From Candidatus Poseidoniales archaeon (GTDB taxonomy: Archaea > Thermoplasmatota > Poseidoniia > Poseidoniales > Poseidoniaceae): a stretch of DNA of 34,447 nucleotides. A program made the translations under genes and the position numbers. This document shows positions 31,724-34,447 of this stretch, piece by piece; positions within the stretch are counted from its first letter, which is position 1; every line of letters begins with the position of its first letter. The stretch lies in the NCBI GenBank assembly GCA_028283345.1, contig JAPOGE010000015.1:1-34447 (forward strand), read 5' to 3'. The notes under the pieces are model-generated. The model searched no databases and had not been told where the DNA came from. It saw only the letters and a list, made by a program, of their open reading frames with translations.

Positions 31724-34447
31724 ATGAAAGTGGCTGCGCGTAGCGCAAGATTCAGCAAACCCCAGTCACTGATTCTGCTATTGCTGATTTCGATTTTATC
31801 GCCACTCGTCGCTCCGGCCATAGCCGGCGACGAAACCGCACCTGAGGCGGTCGAAATCAGTTATGAGCTATTTGCCGACATCGATGATTTCAATGCTATA
31901 GAAGGAAAGCCGTACACGTTTTTTGAAGATGACCAACCGGTCTATTCCGCCACCCGCCATTTCAAGCAGGGTTGGGTCGATGCGGGCCGACCCGGAGTCG
32001 ATGATTTCGTCGATTGGCAACCCGACTCGAGTTCCGATATTGCAGGTGCCAGGTCGGCTCGGGCCTGCAGTCGCCATAACGTCGGCGAGAGTGTCTCGGT
32101 TCCGGCTAGTGGCGGAAGTGTCTCCACAACGGTGATGAAAACCACCAATACGGTCGCTTTCCTGGTGCAGGACGGCCGCACCCTCTCTTCGACGATTCTC
32201 AATAACTGGGCGCAGACCTGGGATCAGACCATCTATCCGACCACGACCACCTACTTCGGCAAGGATTACGGCGATGGACGTGGCCCCTCACCTCCCGATG
32301 TCGACAATAACTGTCAGGTCGAGATCGCCATCATCGATATCGACGGCCAATACAACACCGGTGGCTATTTCGCCCCCGGTCAGGCACCCTATCGCGAGAT
32401 TATTTTCGTCGACCACGCCGATGCCTCGATGTCGTGGAGCAAGGTCATTCTCGCCCACGAACTTGAGCATTTGCTGCATAATGCCGTCGACCCGTACGAA
32501 TTCCTCTGGGTCGACGAGGGTAATGCCGACATGGCCGCATTCCTGTGCTTCGGCGTGTCGTCAACCCTGACCGGCCACTCCAACGCCTGGACCGCATCAT
32601 CCGGCATTTCGGTGCGCTGGTGGAATCAGCGCATCGCCGACTACGGCGGCGGATTCATCTTCATGCTATACCTGGCCGACCATCTCGGCGGCGGCTCGGC
32701 GATTCGCAACCTCGTCGCCGATACCTCGGTCGGGGCGACCGCAATCGAGAACCTCGGTCGCTCACCACCGGGTGGAACCGCAGGTATCATCGGCAATACC
32801 TTTGAAGACATGTTCGCCAATTTCACCATCGCCGCCACCCTCGATAGCAGTCAGGGAATTTACGGTATGGCTAATCTGGGACTGACCGACATCTGCACCG
32901 GCGGGGCATTCTGTAAAATTCAACCTGCGGCGACCAATTCGGACTGGACCTCACCGTGGACCTCAACGGGTAATGCCATCGAAGGTTGGGGAGTCAGGGT
33001 GTTCAAGATGACCCCCGGCAGCGCCGCTCCAGCACCGCTGACCATCCGCGTCAGTGCCGATGTGCAAAACATGGAGGGGAGGATTGTCACCCGTTCGGCC
33101 TCTGATGGTTTGTACTCGGTCGTCAAGATGCCTTTCACCAATATGATCGGCACCGGATTGATTCCCGGATTTAGCAATCTTACCGATGAGGTCTGGGTAA
33201 TCACCTGGTATGCCAGCAATGTCGGTGACTGCGATTACAATTCATGCGGCACCACGTATCCAACCGGTATCGTCGACATCGAGGCGGCGAGGATCACCTC
33301 TCCCGCTAGTCTGAACCTCAACAGTACCGATACCAGTGACCGCGATGGAGATGGCTTGATCGATACCGCGCATCTTGAGTTCACGGTCACGAGCAATGCC
33401 TTCTTTGAGGACCTCGATGTCGAGATTCAAGTGATCGATCAGTCGCTGCAGGTGGTGGATTCACTCGAGACCAGGGTTTCGGCCGGTGGCGGAGTCCCGG
33501 TTTCAACCTCGGTATGGTTCACACCGGCAACTAGTGACACGTACTCCTTCCGCTTCATCATGAAAGACCTGCTCGGTGATGTGGTGGACCAGATTTCGAG
33601 CCCAGTCATCTCACTCGAGAATATGCTACCGATAGTAAATGGTTCACTCGAACCGAATAACTCGTTGACTTGGGATAATATTCTCTTCTCCGGCCAAGGT
33701 TATGATTACTGGGGGATTTCGACTTCAAATAATACCTTGCCACACGTCGATAATCCGGTCGCTTACCTATGGTCATTCGGTGATGGTAATACTTCTACCC
33801 TGAAGAGCCCGGTGCGCAGTTTCCCAATGGTCGGTGACTATGCCGTCACCCTGCAGGTACAGGACCAAGGCGGAATGTGGAGCGAGGTGCAAGCGATTAA
33901 TCTGACGATTACCGACGATACACCGCCGATTCCAATCATCACCATCAATGGACAGATCGTTGGCGATTCGATTCAGATAAAGACCTACCAGAGGATACAG
34001 TTCTCGGCCGGACAGAGCCAAGATAACGTTCCGATCGACCATCTCGACTTCCAGTGGAACTGGGGTGATGGAGAACTGGAGGGAGGAATCGGCGATTATT
34101 CTGCCTACCATCAATGGACCGAAGGAGAAAATACGGGCACCAATTACACCTTGACCCTAACCGTCGATGATTCGGTCAATGAAGCTTCGATTACGGTACA
34201 GGTATTGGTTTTCAACCGATTGCCGCGCACCCTGTTCAACGAGACACTGGTGGTGCATACCTTGACCCCGCTGCACCTGCCGGCGATGTTTGAAGATGAT
34301 GATGGTGAGATGAGCAGTTATGACTGGCAATTCCCCGGCGGGGTCAACCTGTCGGCCGCCGGAGTCGGTCGCAACAGTGACTTTGGGTTGACCTCGAGCA
34401 CTTTGGCTCAACCTTGGGTCTCGTGGCGAGGTTCCGGAATGAAGCAG
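31724..34447 (+). CDS. Secreted metalloprotease with PKD domains (3' end outside the window)
   Basis: 908 codons without a stop to the last base. ATG 31724 follows AGGTGAT (31714-31720); ATG 31709 is in frame upstream. A signal peptide (QSLILLLLISILSPLVAPAIAG) begins the chain. The catalytic domain has HELEH (245-249) and a downstream Glu265 in WVDEGNADMAAF, the layout of zinc metallopeptidases related to M30/M6-like secreted enzymes. A beta region follows, and then PKD-type domains: YLWSFGDGNTS with a conserved VGDYAVTLQVQD, then FQWNWGDGE, then YDWQFPGG at the edge. It probably digests proteins outside the cell. The family level is inferred; C-terminal anchoring is not visible. Confidence 0.85.
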   Translation, partial: MKVAARSARFSKPQSLILLLLISILSPLVAPAIAGDETAPEAVEISYELFADIDDFNAIEGKPYTFFEDDQPVYSATRHFKQGWVDAGRPGVDDFVDWQPDSSSDIAGARSARACSRHNVGESVSVPASGGSVSTTVMKTTNTVAFLVQDGRTLSSTILNNWAQTWDQTIYPTTTTYFGKDYGDGRGPSPPDVDNNCQVEIAIIDIDGQYNTGGYFAPGQAPYREIIFVDHADASMSWSKVILAHELEHLLHNAVDPYEFLWVDEGNADMAAFLCFGVSSTLTGHSNAWTASSGISVRWWNQRIADYGGGFIFMLYLADHLGGGSAIRNLVADTSVGATAIENLGRSPPGGTAGIIGNTFEDMFANFTIAATLDSSQGIYGMANLGLTDICTGGAFCKIQPAATNSDWTSPWTSTGNAIEGWGVRVFKMTPGSAAPAPLTIRVSADVQNMEGRIVTRSASDGLYSVVKMPFTNMIGTGLIPGFSNLTDEVWVITWYASNVGDCDYNSCGTTYPTGIVDIEAARITSPASLNLNSTDTSDRDGDGLIDTAHLEFTVTSNAFFEDLDVEIQVIDQSLQVVDSLETRVSAGGGVPVSTSVWFTPATSDTYSFRFIMKDLLGDVVDQISSPVISLENMLPIVNGSLEPNNSLTWDNILFSGQGYDYWGISTSNNTLPHVDNPVAYLWSFGDGNTSTLKSPVRSFPMVGDYAVTLQVQDQGGMWSEVQAINLTITDDTPPIPIITINGQIVGDSIQIKTYQRIQFSAGQSQDNVPIDHLDFQWNWGDGELEGGIGDYSAYHQWTEGENTGTNYTLTLTVDDSVNEASITVQVLVFNRLPRTLFNETLVVHTLTPLHLPAMFEDDDGEMSSYDWQFPGGVNLSAAGVGRNSDFGLTSSTLAQPWVSWRGSGMKQ

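Noticed and set aside
31868-33430. Short minus-strand ORFs at the right end
   Set aside because: They are shadows of the plus-strand metalloprotease, whose frame is open across the whole region.

Overview
The window looks like a stretch of a planktonic marine euryarchaeal genome, most like Marine Group II/III (Poseidoniia). That placement is an inference from gene content: an archaeal/eukaryotic-type tyrosyl-tRNA synthetase; TATA-like boxes about 24-25 nt ahead of start codons that have no ribosome-binding site (leaderless genes); Shine-Dalgarno sites of the AGGTGA/GGAGG type inside operons; and many bacterial-type genes (acyl-CoA dehydrogenases, ETF, class II CCA-adding enzyme, glutaminyl cyclase, M61 peptidase). 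I saw no rRNA, tRNA, CRISPR array or transposase.

Layout. Positions 1-239 hold the 3' end of an unknown gene. Positions 301-4016 (minus strand) form a redox cluster: acyl-CoA dehydrogenase, an iodotyrosine-deiodinase-like flavoprotein, ETF beta and ETF alpha. Positions 4145-8290 carry a GcvH-like protein without the lipoyl lysine, a sialidase-like lipoprotein, a CREST/ceramidase-like membrane protein broken by an in-frame TGA, and a membrane-anchored beta-propeller. Positions 8426-11429 carry an unknown protein, TyrRS and a glutaryl-CoA dehydrogenase-type enzyme.

Positions 11564-19334 look like accessory DNA. A frameshifted MscS-type tail is followed by a tandem CDGSH protein coupled to a four-helix membrane protein, a broken small membrane ORF with an 11-C run, an Rv2952-like methyltransferase, a fused 5-oxoprolinase, two gene fragments and a front-end-type desaturase. 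One fragment (18143-18252) is a decayed copy of the 3' end of the EF-hand gene at 19479-21464, so the desaturase lies between direct repeats.

Positions 19479-22790 hold the EF-hand membrane protein and a bacterial-type CCA-adding enzyme. Then come a ParB/SerK-like protein, an M61-PDZ peptidase, a PCMT homologue with a C-terminal extension and a membrane-embedded Smr protein (22862-27261). A DUF2085 membrane protein is followed by a minisatellite. A minus-strand operon (glutaminyl cyclase, carboxypeptidase-regulatory-domain membrane protein, thymidylate kinase fusion) ends the described set. The window closes inside a large secreted metalloprotease with PKD domains, open from 31724 to the last base.

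Functionally, the ACAD/ETF/IYD cluster and the second ACAD point to acyl-CoA oxidation with ETF as electron carrier. The secreted or anchored peptidase, propeller and cyclase proteins point to a heterotrophic, protein-degrading life style.
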